From Mya arenaria (taxonomy: Eukaryota > Mollusca > Bivalvia > Myida > Myidae): a stretch of DNA of 64,000 nucleotides. Both the position numbers and the translations under genes were made by a program. A model generated the notes under the pieces. That model ran no database searches and was not told the origin of the DNA. It saw nothing but the letters and a program-made list of their open reading frames with translations. Below, piece after piece: positions 11,301-22,281 of this stretch (the first letter of the stretch is position 1; each line of letters starts with the position of its first letter). The stretch spans positions 40,511,429 through 40,575,428 of the forward strand of contig NC_069130.1 of assembly GCF_026914265.1 (NCBI RefSeq), written 5' to 3'.

Positions 11301-13551
11301 AGAGTGAATTCTGTTACTTCTGACGCGTTTCGCTGGAGTATCCTCCCTTGACTTCAATACACAAAAAGGACTTTTCATATTCATACGCGCAAGTCATCCC
11401 ATATTTGGACATTTGACAGATAGCGGTAAATTTAAATCAAATTGAAGACAAAAAAGTAAGGCTTGTATTTAATGGAATATTACGATAGGAATCTTTTTTG
11501 GTGACATGTTTAACGACTCGTTCGGTGAGTCAACACGTATCTGTCGAGACCGCCGAATACGTATTTACACAAAGAACACGGCGTGATTAGTACAGGTCAC
11601 TAGAAAAACGCCCTATCATAATATCCCATATTTATTAAACAAAAACTTCAACGTCGTCTAGTAATGATCGTAGTCTTTAAAACGACACATCATGAACAAC
11701 ATTTTAAGCGTTATAAGAGTATTCTGTTTATCCTGGTATTTCTTTTTCAGACAAGGCTGTTCTCTGGTTCGGGCCAAGCTTATTTTGTCGAAAATCTACG
11801 ACTGCCTCTTTAATGACTTTGAAAATGCCGTCTACTCAGAATTGACCGTTGCAAAACTTGGTGGTAAGTGTCGTTGTTTTTCTAAAATTGTCCCTGTTTT
11901 ACATCAGTTAACAGTTGTTTATTGTGAAAAGTGAAATATAGTGTGATACGTTCATAGAGCCATTACAGTGTGTGTATACCACATGATAAATTACGTCATA
12001 TATCCTACGTACGAAGGCAACATTTTGCTTTAAATAAAGACTTAATTCAAAGATAACTTTTCTTCTACCACACCATTTTAAATGAAACAAAGGGCAGTCT
12101 ATGGCGCATAAAGAGCTCCTCCTTCGTTTCATTATCGACGTTAAATAAGGTGACTAGTTTCATCAAACACTTCGACAAACCTGTTTCCAAAATAATGATT
12201 TTGACAGTGCTCCGTCAGACGGTCGTATTGTGAAAGGTTTGTCGAAACGTTTTAAGAAACCAAACTCTCAGTCAAATTCTGGTAAGACCAAAGGCGGGGC
12301 TCCGTAAGCGGCGTAGACTGCGCTGTGTTTCATTTAAAATGGTGAAGAAAGGGGAACGTTATCTTTGTTTAAAGACTTCATTCGAAGCAAAATATTGCCT
12401 TCCGACGTAGCATTTATGACCCAATTTATCACGTGGTATACACACACTGCATTAGCAATTACAATGACTTTTAGTTTGTTATTAATTGTTGCAATGTATT
12501 AATGCTTCAAATCTAACTGGTAATATTGCATGAAATTTGAAATTATCAACTTAATTAAAAGTAGCTGATATATATATAAATAACAAAAATACATTTACAT
12601 CAATGTTCAAGTATAGTTATAGAGTTCTTCAGAAGTTAGTTTCACGCGAAACGTCAAAGAATACGCCAACTTGCTGACGTCGGTAGAAGGTTTTTCTCTG
12701 ATGTTTGAAGTTTATTGACCAGCAATAGTTGCTACACGTGACTCGTGGTGATTTAGGGGCTATTATTTAATGCTGCGATACTTTGAAATGCTAAGTTAAT
12801 GCTAAGAATATTTGCAAACAGTAGCATATCATATTTACAGTAGAGGGATAACTATTTTATCGTTGCAGGACCAAGTTGGTTTGGAGTAGGATCTTGTCTA
12901 AAGAAGCGGCGCCCAGCCAAATATTGCATTCACCAGTACGCCCCGAAAACTTGCAAAGCCAAGCTACACCGAGTAACGAAAGTCCTTAGACTAACGGTCG
13001 ATAATTTTGAATATCTCCTCAAAGGGAGGGATAATGTCAAAGTTATCCATTTATTCAGGGATCCAAGGGCAATAATTAATTCAAGAATAGAAACAAAATG
13101 GTATAAGACCTCAAAAAGTATCATAGAAAATGCGAAGTCCCTGTGTCATAAGATGCTTAAAGATTACCACGAGGGCTTGCAGTTGTTAATGAATTATAAG
13201 GAGAAATTTAGATTTCTATACTATGAAGATTTAAACGATAATCCGTTTAAGAAAGTTGAAATTTTGTATAAATACGTGGGCATGTCATTAGACCCTGCCA
13301 AGTATAAAAGCATACAAAAGTTACCCGTATTTTCCGAGCAAAAAGCATCTTCTACTAGAGAAAGTAACACTGCATTTTGGTGGAGAAAGTCACTAGACTG
13401 GGAGATTGTGAAAGGGGTGGACACAGTTTGTTCTGAGGTTTATGAAGTTTTAGGATACAAAGTATTTGACTCCGAGGAAAACATGAGAGACTTGACTATA
13501 TCTAGTGTTGATATTCCATCATTATTTAGATTAGATGCAGATGGATTTTAA
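5329..13551 (+). CDS. Carbohydrate sulfotransferase, Golgi type II membrane family (5'-incomplete model)
   Basis: Four exons join in consistent phase: 5329-5403, 7497-7674, 11751-11863 and 12869-13551 (stop TAA), giving 348 visible residues. Exon 2 encodes YMRSGSTL (7526-7549), the 5'-phosphosulfate-binding loop that grips PAPS. Exon 4 encodes VIHLFRDPRAIINSR (RDPR at 13057-13068), the 3'-phosphate-binding motif. Spacing of about 150 residues between them fits the CHST1/CHST3-like family, which transfers sulfate from PAPS to Gal, GlcNAc or GalNAc of glycans in the Golgi lumen. The last exon alone has the conserved C-terminal FRFLYYEDL region. The visible part lacks a start and the expected N-terminal membrane anchor, so at least one upstream exon is missing from the model. 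Exon 1 (25 codons) is joined only on splice and phase grounds and is the least sure. Introns carry several transposons. The exact acceptor sugar cannot be told from sequence. Confidence 0.88.
5439..5930. mobile_element. Foldback DNA element, 5-bp duplication, copy 1
   Basis: Element 5444-5925 (482 bp) has long inverted ends starting (C/T)AGTGTGTGTATAC and is almost wholly self-complementary, folding around a centre near 5680. The direct repeat GTAAC flanks it at 5439-5443 and 5926-5930. A sister copy with a different 5-bp duplication sits at 11966-12449. It has no coding capacity. A 5-bp duplication is known for Transib, but the ends do not clearly match that family, so the superfamily is left open. 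Confidence 0.82.
5985..6227. mobile_element. Truncated Mutator-like MITE (right part)
   Basis: This stretch matches the interior and right end of the intact element at 10167-10488, including ATTTTATTTAGCAGTT, the CACTTCACTGGCAATCAA segment and the end ATGGCCGAGGAGTTCCGAATG. The left terminal repeat is missing. Confidence 0.6.
6645..7040. repeat. 26-bp minisatellite with TCAAGGTCA core
   Basis: About 15 imperfect copies of a unit near 26 bp, with the core AATGTCAAGGTCAATGCTG followed by TTTGTT. Many units hold the exact string TCAAGGTCA; others are changed to TCAATGTCA or TCAAAGTCA. It lies in the intron between sulfotransferase exons 1 and 2. No protein is encoded. Confidence 0.85.
7690..8290 (-). 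mobile_element. Pearl-like (Helentron-like) element, minus orientation
   Basis: Read on the minus strand, this has about three imperfect copies of a unit near 165 bp (anchored by the TTGACTGTGTTGAG-type motif at about 7791, 7952 and 8107), then an (ACGG)n microsatellite (seen as CCGTCCGTCCGTCC near 7737-7750), then a terminal hairpin (CCACCATTTGGTGG, 7687-7700). This order of tandem core, ACGG microsatellite and hairpin end is that of bivalve pearl elements. It lies in the intron between sulfotransferase exons 2 and 3. Confidence 0.6.
8291..9480. other. Intronic DNA without recognised feature
   Basis: This is part of the large intron 7675-11750 of the sulfotransferase gene. Open frames of 60-90 codons lack splice logic, composition or motifs of real exons. 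Confidence 0.4.
9510..9800. repeat. Decayed repeat with long C and G tracts
   Basis: A C14 tract at about 9552-9565 and a G13 tract at about 9716-9728 bracket an AT-rich centre. The outer parts share the inverted words GGATTCG/CGAATCC and lie next to direct GATATCAC words (9513 and 9795). It resembles a decayed inverted-repeat element, but I cannot define true ends or a duplication. Confidence 0.35.
9803..10125. mobile_element. Mutator-like MITE, copy with 9-bp duplication
   Basis: Element 9812-10116 starts CCAGGAACTCCTCAGCCATTT and ends with the inverse ATGGCCGAGGAGTTCCGATTG. The flanks are ATGCATATG (9803-9811) and ATGCATACG (10117-10125), a 9-bp direct repeat with one mismatch, as expected of Mutator-type insertion. 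It abuts the related element at 10167-10488. No transposase is encoded. Confidence 0.65.
10157..10498. mobile_element. Mutator-like MITE, intact copy
   Basis: Element 10167-10488 (322 bp) has inverted ends of about 45 bp (CATTCGGAGCTCCATGGCC at left, its diverged inverse TAGTTCCGAATG at right, each followed inward by ATCCGAGG-type sequence). The perfect 10-bp direct repeat ACGAATTTAG flanks it at 10157-10166 and 10489-10498. Duplication length and long inverted ends point to the Mutator superfamily. Fragments of the same family are at 5985-6227, 10810-10862 and 31611-31765. Confidence 0.78.
10810..10862. mobile_element. Solo right end of Mutator-like MITE
   Basis: The sequence CATACATCCGAGGTTG followed by ATGGCCGAGGAGTTCCGAATG matches the right terminal repeat of the family at 10167-10488. 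No matching left end is found nearby. Confidence 0.55.
11961..12454. mobile_element. Foldback DNA element, 5-bp duplication, copy 2
   Basis: Element 11966-12449 (484 bp) begins CAGTGTGTGTATACCAC and ends with its inverse; the arms run inward for well over 100 bp each. The direct repeat CATTA flanks it at 11961-11965 and 12450-12454. It is the same family and almost the same length as the copy at 5444-5925, and both lie in introns of the same sulfotransferase gene. Confidence 0.85.
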
Positions 13552-14070
13552 TTGTTTTAGGCTTTGCTTGAATATACCAGTTTTATGTAAACGGACACTT
13601 ATTTGTACACATGGCTGGAATCAAAATTCGGGGTAACTCAAAGCATCGGCAAACACAAGCTTCAAGTCGGTCTCTACAGTAATTGAATCAAAGGACTGAA
13701 GGTCCTGAGAGTTGCCAAGAGAAGTTTCTTGCAGATGCATTGCTAAATGAAGCTTATATGAGTAAACAAAAGTTTTGTAAATATTTGACGAAAGGTTCTA
13801 GATTTTTAGCAGACATGAGACATGTTATATTGTCATGGTTTGAAAGAACTATACACAGTTGTTCAGCACATGAAGATGATGTGACATATACAAGATCCAG
13901 GTCCCTACCTATAAGGTCAAGGTCACACTTGGAGGGAGACAAACAGCTGTATACAATTGTCGGATGTAAAATCACTTGCAGTTACAAGTCTTGCATAAAA
14001 CAGTTGAAATCAGTGTGACCTTGACGTTGATGAAGTGGTTATAGTGACAAAAAAATGGCACACAGTAGCT
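13552..14070. other. Region downstream of the sulfotransferase
   Basis: This probably includes the 3' untranslated region. The 111-codon open frame at 13683-14018 has no family features and its end overlaps repeat-like AAGGTCAAGGTCAC and GTGACCTTGAC words, so I do not call it a gene. Confidence 0.4.
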
Positions 14071-14232
14071 CAGGGGCCGTATTCATAAAGCTCCTAAGGA
14101 AAATCTTAAACTTAAGTGAACATTTCAGATGCGGATTTCCAATTTATTTTTGAGCAAACGTCAAAGAAACTTTTCATGCTTATGAAAAACATAGTTTTGC
14201 ATATGAATGCAAAGTTTCATTGAAGTATTATG

Positions 14233-17200
14233 GGTAAACAAGAGGGCCATGATGGCCCTGTATCGCTCACCTGTAGCTTTGCTAAATAAAGTGAACATTC
14301 TGACCTATTATCATAAAGATCCAATGAAAAGTATGGCCCCTAGAGGCCACTCTTTTATTTGTCCCACTGACCTAGTTTTTTACCCCACATGACCCTATCA
14401 GTAGGCAATGCTTTAAACCAAATATTTAAGACCTAGTCCTTGTGGCTTCAGACAAGAAAATTTTAAAGTTTTTTCCTATATAAGCCTACGTAAAACTTGT
14501 GACACCCAGGGTGAGGCCTCTTTTCACCACAGGTGCACAAATTGAACAATCTTGGTAGCGGGCCACTAGGTTATGCCACATATAAAATGCCAATGTCTTG
14601 TTGGTTTAGACAAGAAGTTTTTTGTTCTATATAAGCCTATGCAAAACTTGTGACTCCCCCCAGGATAGGGCCTCTTCTCCCCAGGGGCATAAATTGAACA
14701 ATCTTGGTAGAGGACCACTTGGTTATGATACATACCAAATATTGAATGCGTAGGCCTTGCATTTTCAGACAAGAAGATTTTTAAACACTTTCCTTATATA
14801 AGCCTATGTAAAAGTTGTGACCCCCTAGGTGGGGCCTCTTATCACTTCAGGGGCATCATTCTGACCAAGTTGCATTGAGATTAGGCTAAAATTGTGACCT
14901 CTATTGTGTTCACAAGGTTTTTGTACTAATTGACCTAGTGACCTAGTTATTGACCGTGAATGACCCAATATCAAACTTGACCTACATTTTATAGCGATAA
15001 TCATTCTGACCAAGTTACATTGAGATTAGGCTAAAATTGTGACCTCTATTGTGTTCACAAGGTTTTTGTACTAATTGACCTAGTGACCTAGTTATTGACC
15101 GCGGATGACCCAATATCGAACTTGACCTAAATTTTATAGAGATGATCATTCTGACCAAGTTGCATTGAGATTAGGCTAAAATTGTGACCTCTAATGTGTT
15201 CACAAGGTATTTCTACTTATTGACCTACTGACCTAGTTTTTGACCCCAGATGACCCAATATCGAACTTGACCTAGATTTCATAGAGATGATCAGTCTGAC
15301 CAAGTTTCATAAAGATTAGGTCAAAATTGTGACCTCTGTTGTGTTCACAAGTTTTTTCTTATAATTGACCTAGTGACCTAGTTATTGACTGCGGATGACC
15401 CAATATCGAACTTGACCTAGATTTTATAGAGATGATTATTCTGACCAAGTTGCATTGAGATTAGGCTAAAATTGTGACCTCTATTGTGTTCACAAGGTTT
15501 TTGTACTAATTGACCTAGTGACCTAGTTGTTGACCGCGGATGACCCAATATCGAACTTGACCTACATTTTATAGAGATGATCATTCTGACCAAGTTGCAT
15601 TGAGATTAGGCTAAAATTGTGACCTCTATTGTGTTCACAAGGTTTTTGTACTAATTGACCTAGTGACCTAGTTTTTGACCTGGGTTGACCCAATATGGAA
15701 CTTGACCTAGCTTATGTTAAGATAATCATTCTGACCAAGTTTCATTAAGATAAGGCTAAAATTGTGACCTCTATTTTGTTCACAAGGTTTTTCTAATAAT
15801 TGACCTAGTGACCTAGTTATTGACTGCGTATGACCCAATATCGAACTTGACCCAGATTTTATAGAGATGATCATTCTGACCAAGTTGCATTAAGATTAGC
15901 CTAAAATTGTGACCTCTATTGTGTATACAAGGTTTTTGTACTAATTGACCAAATGACCTAGTTATTGACCGTGAATGACCCAATATCAAACTTGACCTAC
16001 ATTTTATAGCGATAATCATTCTGACCAAGTTGCATTGAGATTAGGCTAAAATTGTGACCTCTATTGTGTTCACAAGGTTTTTGTACTAATTGACCTAGTG
16101 ACCTAGTTATTGACCGGGGATGACCCAATATCGAACTTGACCTAAATTTTATAGAGATGATCATTCTGACCAAGTTGCATTGAGATTAGGCTAAAATTGT
16201 GACCTCTAATGTGTTCACAAGGTATTTCTACTTATTGACCTACTGACCTAGTTTTTGACCCCAGATGACCCAATATCGAACTTGACCTAGATTTCATAGA
16301 GATGATCAGTCTGACCAAGTTTCATAAAGATTAAGTCAAAATTGTGACCTCTGTTGTGTTCACAAGGTTTTTCTAATAATTGACCTAGTGACCTAGTTAT
16401 TGACTGCGGATGACCCAATATCGAACTTGACCTAGATTTTATAGAGATGATTATTCTGACCAAGTTGCATTGAGATTAGGCTAAAATTGTGACCTCTAAT
16501 GTGTTCACAAGGTATTTCTACTAATTGACCTACTGACCTAGTTTTTGACCCCAGATGACCCAATATCGCACTTGACCTAGATTTCATAGAGATGATCAGT
16601 CCGACCAAGTTTCATAAAGATTAGGTCAAAATTGTGACCTCTGTTGTGTTCACAAGGTTTTTCTAATAATTGACCTAGTGACCTAGTTATTGACTGCGGA
16701 TGACCCAATATCGAACTTGACCTAGATTTTATAGAGATGATTATTCTGACCAACTTGCATTGAGATTAGGCTAAAATTGTGACCTCTATTGTGTTCACAA
16801 GGTTTTTGTACTAATTGACCTAGTGACCTATTTGTTGACCGCGGATGACCCAATATCGTACTTGACCTACATTTTATAGAGATGATCATTCTGACCAAGT
16901 TGCATTGAGATTAGGCTAAAATTGTGACCTCTATTGTGTTCACAAGGTTTTTCTACTAATTGACCTAGTGACCTAGTTTTTGACCTGGGTTGACCCAATA
17001 TGGAACTTGACCTAGCTTTTGTTAAGATGATCATTCTGACCAAGTTTCATTAAGATAAGGCTAAAATTGTGACCTCTATTTTGTTCACAAGGTTTTTCTA
17101 ATAATTGACCTAGTGACCTAGTTATTGACTGCGTATGACCCAATATCGAACTTGACCCAGATTTTATAGAGATGATCATTCTGACCAAGTTGCATTAAGA

Positions 17201-20200
17201 TTAGCCTAAAATTGTGACCTCTATTGTGTTCACAAGGTTTTTGTACTAATTGACCTAGTGACCTAGTTATTGACCGCGGATGACCCAATATCGAACTTGA
17301 CCTAGATTTTATAGAGATGATCATTCTGACCAAGTTGCATTGAGATTAGGCTAAAATTGTGACCTCTATTGTGTTCACAAGGTTTTTGTACTAATTGACC
17401 TAGTGACCTAGTTATTGACCGTGAATGACCCAATATCAAACTTGACCTACATTTTACAGCGATGATCATTCTGACCAATTTGCATTGAGATTAGCCTAAA
17501 ATTGTGACCTCTATTGTGTTCACAAGGTTTTTGTACTAATTGACCTAGTGACCTAGTTATTGACCGCGGATGACCCAATATCGAACTTGACCTAGATTTT
17601 ATAGAGATGATCATTCTGACCAAGTTGCATTGAGATTAGGCTAAAATTGTGACCTCTATTGTGTTCACAAGGTTTTTGTACTAATTGACCTAGTGACCTA
17701 GTTATTGACCGTGAATGACCCAATATCAAACTTGACCTACATTTTACAGCGATGATCATTCTGACCAATTTGCATTGAGATTAGCCTAAAATTGTGACCT
17801 CTATTGTGTTCACAAGGTTTTTCTACTAATTGACCTAGTGACCTAGTTATTGACCGCGGATGACCCAATATCGAACTTGACCTAGATTTTATAGAGATGA
17901 TCATTCTGACCAAGTTGCATTGAGATTAGGCTAAAATTGTGACCTCTAATGTGTTCACAAGGTATTTCTACTAATTGACCTACTGACCTAGTTTTTGACC
18001 CCAGATGACCCAATATCGAACTTCTCCTAGATTTTATAGAGATGACCATTCTGACCAAGTTGCATTGAGATTAGGCTAAAATTGTGACCTCTAATGTGTT
18101 CACAAGGTATTTCTACTTATTGACCTACTGACCTAGTTTTTGACCCCAGATGACCCAATATCGAACTTGACCTAGATTTCATAGAGATGATCAGTCTGAC
18201 CAAGTTTCATAAAGATTAGGTCAAAATTGTGACCTCTGTTGTGTTCACAAGTTTTTTCTTATAATTGACCTAGTGACCTAGTTATTGACTGCGGATGACC
18301 CAATATCGAACTTGACCTAGATTTTATAGAGATGATTATTCTGACCAAGTTGCATTGAGATTAGGCTAAAATTGTGACCTCTATTGTGTTCACAAGGTTT
18401 TTGTACTAATTGACCTAGTGACCTAGTTGTTGACCGCGGATGACCCAATATCGAACTTGACCTACATTTTATAGAGATGATCATTCTGACCAAGTTGCAT
18501 TGAGATTAGGCTAAAATTGTGACCTCTATTGTGTTCACAAGGTTTTTCTACTAATTGACCTAGTGACCTAGTTTTTGACCTGGGTTGACCCAATATGGAA
18601 CTTGACCTAGCTTATGTTAAGATAATCATTCTGACCAAGTTTCATTAAGATAAGGCTAAAATTGTGACCTCTATTTTGTTCACAAGGTTTTTCTAATAAT
18701 TGACCTAGTGACCTAGTTATTGACTGCGTATGACCCAATATCGAACTTGACCCAGATTTTATAGAGATGATCATTCTGACCAAGTTGCATTAAGATTAGC
18801 CTAAAATTGTGACCTCTATTGTGTATACAAGGTTTTTGTACTAATTGACCAAATGACCTAGTTATTGACCGTGAATGACCCAATATCAAACTTGACCTAC
18901 ATTTTATAGCGATAATCATTCTGACCAAGTTGCATTGAGATTAGGCTAAAATTGTGACCTCTATTGTGTTCACAAGGTTTTTGTACTAATTGACCTAGTG
19001 ACCTAGTTATTGACCGCGGATGACCCAATATCGAACTTGACCTAAATTTTATAGAGATGATCATTCTGACCAAGTTGCATTGAGATTAGGCTAAAATTGT
19101 GACCTCTAATGTGTTCACAAGGTATTTCTACTTATTGACCTACTGACCTAGTTTTTGACCCCAGATGACCCAATATCGAACTTGACCTAGATTTCATAGA
19201 GATGATCAGTCTGACCAAGTTTCATAAAGATTAAGTCAAAATTGTGACCTCTGTTGTGTTCACAAGGTTTTTCTAATAATTGACCTAGTGACCTAGTTAT
19301 TGACTGCGGATGACCCAATATCGAACTTGACCTAGATTTTATAGAGATGATTATTCTGACCAAGTTGCATTGAGATTAGGCTAAAATTGTGACCTCTAAT
19401 GTGTTCATAAGGTATTTCTACTAATTGACCTACTGACCTAGTTTTTGACCCCAGATGACCCAATATCGCACTTGACCTAGATTTCATAGAGATGATCAGT
19501 CCGACCAAGTTTCATAAAGATTAGGTCAAAATTGTGACCTCTGTTGTGTTCACAAGGTTTTTCTAATAATTGACCTAGTGACCTAGTTATTGACTGCGGA
19601 TGACCCAATATCGAACTTGACCTAGATTTTATAGAGATGATTATTCTGACCAACTTGCATTGAGATTAGGCTAAAATTGTGACCTCTATTGTGTTCACAA
19701 GGTTTTTGTACTAATTGACCTAGTGACCTATTTGTTGACCGCGGATGACCCAATATCGTACTTGACCTACATTTTATAGAGATGATCATTCTGACCAAGT
19801 TGCATTGAGATTAGGCTAAAATTGTGACCTCTATTGTGTTCACAAGGTTTTTCTACTAATTGACCTAGTGACCTAGTTTTTGACCTGGGTTGACCCAATA
19901 TGGAACTTGACCTAGCTTTTGTTAAGATGATCATTCTGACCAAGTTTCATTAAGATAAGGCTAAAATTGTGACCTCTATTTTGTTCACAAGGTTTTTCTA
20001 ATAATTGACCTAGTGACCTAGTTATTGACTGCGTATGACCCAATATCGAACTTGACCCAGATTTTATAGAGATGATCATTCTGACCAAGTTGCATTAAGA
20101 TTAGCCTAAAATTGTGACCTCTATTGTGTTCACAAGGTTTTTGTACTAATTGACCTAGTGACCTAGTTATTGACCGCGGATGACCCAATATCGAACTTGA

Positions 20201-20950
20201 CCTAGATTTTATAGAGATGATCATTCTGACCAAGTTGCATTGAGATTAGGCTAAAATTGTGACCTCTATTGTGTTCACAAGGTTTTTGTACTAATTGACC
20301 TAGTGACCTAGTTATTGACCGTGAATGACCCAATATCAAACTTGACCTACATTTTACAGCGATGATCATTCTGACCAATTTGCATTGAGATTAGCCTAAA
20401 ATTGTGACCTCTATTGTGTTCACAAGGTTTTTCTACTAATTGACCTAGTGACCTAGTTATTGACCGCGGATGACCCAATATCGAACTTGACCTAGATTTT
20501 ATAGAGATGATCATTCTGACCAAGTTGCATTGAGATTAGGCTAAAATTGTGACCTCTAATGTGTTCACAAGGTATTTCTACTAATTGACCTACTGACCTA
20601 GTTTTTGACCCCAGATGACCCAATATCGAACTTCACCTAGATTTTATAGAGATGACCATTCTGACCAAGTTGCTTTGAGATTAGGCTAAAATTGTGACCT
20701 CTATTGTGTTCACAAGGTTTTTCTACTAATTGACCTAGTGACCTAGTTTTTGACCCCAGATGACCCAATATCGAACTTGACCTAGATTTTATTGAGATGA
20801 TCAGTCTGACCAAGTTTCATAAAGATTAGGTCAAAATTGTGACCTCTATTGTGTTCACAAGCAATTGTGAACGGACGGACGGACGGACGGACGACGGACG
20901 AAGAGTGATCACAAAAGCTCACCTTGTCACTACGTGACAGGTGAGCTAAA
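14233..20950 (+). mobile_element. Giant pearl-like (Helentron-like) non-autonomous element
   Basis: The left part has GAGGGCCATGATGGCCCTG then TATCGCTCACCTG. Next come two tandem cores: about three diverged copies of a unit near 150-170 bp (about 14290-14855) and about 41 copies of a 145-bp unit (about 14856-20860). Then follow an (ACGG)n microsatellite (20872-20898) and a 3' hairpin in which GCTCACCT and AGGTGAGC pair around GTCAC-TAC-GTGAC (20919-20946), ending CTAAAA. GCTCACCTG near the left end and CAGGTGAGC at the right are subterminal inverted repeats. All these parts, in this order, are the published plan of bivalve pearl elements, later linked to Helentrons. It has no Rep/helicase frame. 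The 61-71-codon minus-strand frames recur at multiples of 145 bp and are repeat by-products. Confidence 0.8.
14856..20865. repeat. 145-bp satellite array (about 41 monomers) with a 2.9-kb higher-order duplication
   Basis: Monomers begin at CTGACCAAG words spaced exactly 145 bp apart (14861, 15006, 15151, 15296 and on). Blocks about 15140-18040 and 18040-20650 are near-identical at an offset of 2900 bp (20 monomers); the second block lacks one 290-bp dimer that is present twice at 17411 and 17701 in the first. A few base differences separate the blocks (for example GACCGGGGA near 16114 against GACCGCGGA near 19014). Each consensus monomer has four perfect TGACCT words. Confidence 0.92.
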
Positions 20951-21022
20951 AAGTGAGAAATTTGCAATGGAAATGTTCACTTAAGTTTACGATTTTCCTT
21001 AGGAGCTTTATGAATATGGCTT

Positions 21023-21930
21023 GAGCCTGTACAAGACACTTAGTAACTAAAGTTTCATCTAGATCCAAACTGTTTGAAATTCAATCCATAGATTTTATTA
21101 CCAAAGGTTGGGGAAGTGTTTTAAGTTGGAAGTAAATATAATAATGTGCACACTTGGCCTGGGAGTGAAGGGGTTATTTTTTCTAAGCCTTTGAAGATAT
21201 GAGATGAAGAAAAAAAACAATGACTAGATTGGCATAGAATCTGCTTGAAATACTGGTTAGAATGAGATTGTACATACAAGATGGTGTAAAAGTAATACAA
21301 GTACAAGGTTTATGTTGTACATTATCAGTTTTGTAAAATAGTATGTCTCATGTTTCACATAAAACACTGTTTGTAAAACAATTTGCTGCCTGTATGCAAT
21401 ATGGCCTATTAACATCTTGATTAACCTTAAATTTGACCTTTGACTTTGAAGGATGATCTTGGCTTTGATATGTTGCCATTAATTATGTGTACTAACACTA
21501 ACCCGCGACACTATTAACCCATTATCTGATAAGACACATTTTGATGCATCCGAGAAATGTTAAAAATGGAGCATGTTCTTCTTAAGGAGCAAATGCTCAC
21601 TTTTTTAAAAAGGTTTTCAAAACTGTTAGAAATTCAATTTTTCTTTTGCAAAGCATTTCAAAAATTTATAACCAAGTGTAGAAAATAATGTCATCATCCA
21701 AATATAGCATATCGGGTAAACAATGTACTATGAAAGCAGTTGTATTCCTGTTATATTAATTTAAGGTTAGCAAAAAAAAAATTGGCTTGAAAAAATATCT
21801 AAGTTGAATGAAACAAAGATAAACAGACAACGATATGTACAGTATAGTAAAAGTTTAGTCATAACATAGAAAGAAATCCTAGGCAACATAATAAGCAAAT
21901 GACATATCAATAGTTTGTAAGATATGTGAA
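21023..21930. other. Intergenic AT-rich DNA
   Basis: No exon is supported. Around 21540-21740 is a stretch similar to 25330-25490 (shared GAGCAAATGCTC and AAATATAGCATA words), so part of it is an unclassified dispersed repeat. Confidence 0.4.
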
Positions 21931-21934
21931 ATGA

Positions 21935-22099
21935 CATACACTCAGTCAAAGTTCTAACCGATCACTTCTTAAACTGGATTTTTTTTAAAACTATATTTCT
22001 GTCTGAATGTATGTCTAATTTTTCAGACAGCACAGAAATATAGTTTTTAAAAGAATCGAGTTTAAATAGTGATCGGTTAGAACTTTGACTGAGTGTATG
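21935..22099. mobile_element. Short perfect foldback element
   Basis: CATACACTCAGTCAAAGTTC at the left is repeated inverted at the right end, and the pairing continues inward through GATCACT and AAAACTATATTTCTGT. The whole 165 bp could form one hairpin. The ends can be written TA|CACTCAGTC...GACTGAGTG|TA, consistent with a TA target. Confidence 0.75.
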
Positions 22100-22281
22100 T
22101 TTGATACCATTTCACTATGGCACAAGTGAAGTATACACAATATTTAAAAACAGTTGAAAGTTTACTCAAGCCGTAGAAATAAATCATAGGCAACATAATA
22201 TGCAAAAACATGGAAGATAAGTAAATTTACATATAATGTCAGAATTGCAATATGGCACAAGTGAACTTACCAAACATTTAA

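Larger units (their letters stand above)
14071..21022. mobile_element. Composite: inverted-repeat element interrupted by a giant pearl-like element
   Basis: The two ends are inverted copies of about 50 bp: left 14077-14127 (GTATTCATAAAGCTCCTAAG...) and right about 20973-21020 (inverse, ...CTTTATGAATATGGC). Between them lies the pearl-like element 14233-20950. The simplest reading is that a short inverted-repeat element was in place first and received the pearl-like insertion. The outer ends resemble those of the element at 45272-45538. Confidence 0.65.

Noticed and set aside
13683-14018. 111-codon frame after the sulfotransferase
   Set aside because: Biased composition, repeat-like ends and no motif; it more likely lies in 3' untranslated sequence.
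15813-20233. Recurring 71-codon minus frames beginning MVRMII
   Set aside because: They recur at exact multiples of the 145-bp satellite period and are repeat by-products.
14856-20865. CRISPR-like regular repetition
   Set aside because: There are no unique spacers: whole 145-bp monomers are tandem, in a eukaryotic genome.
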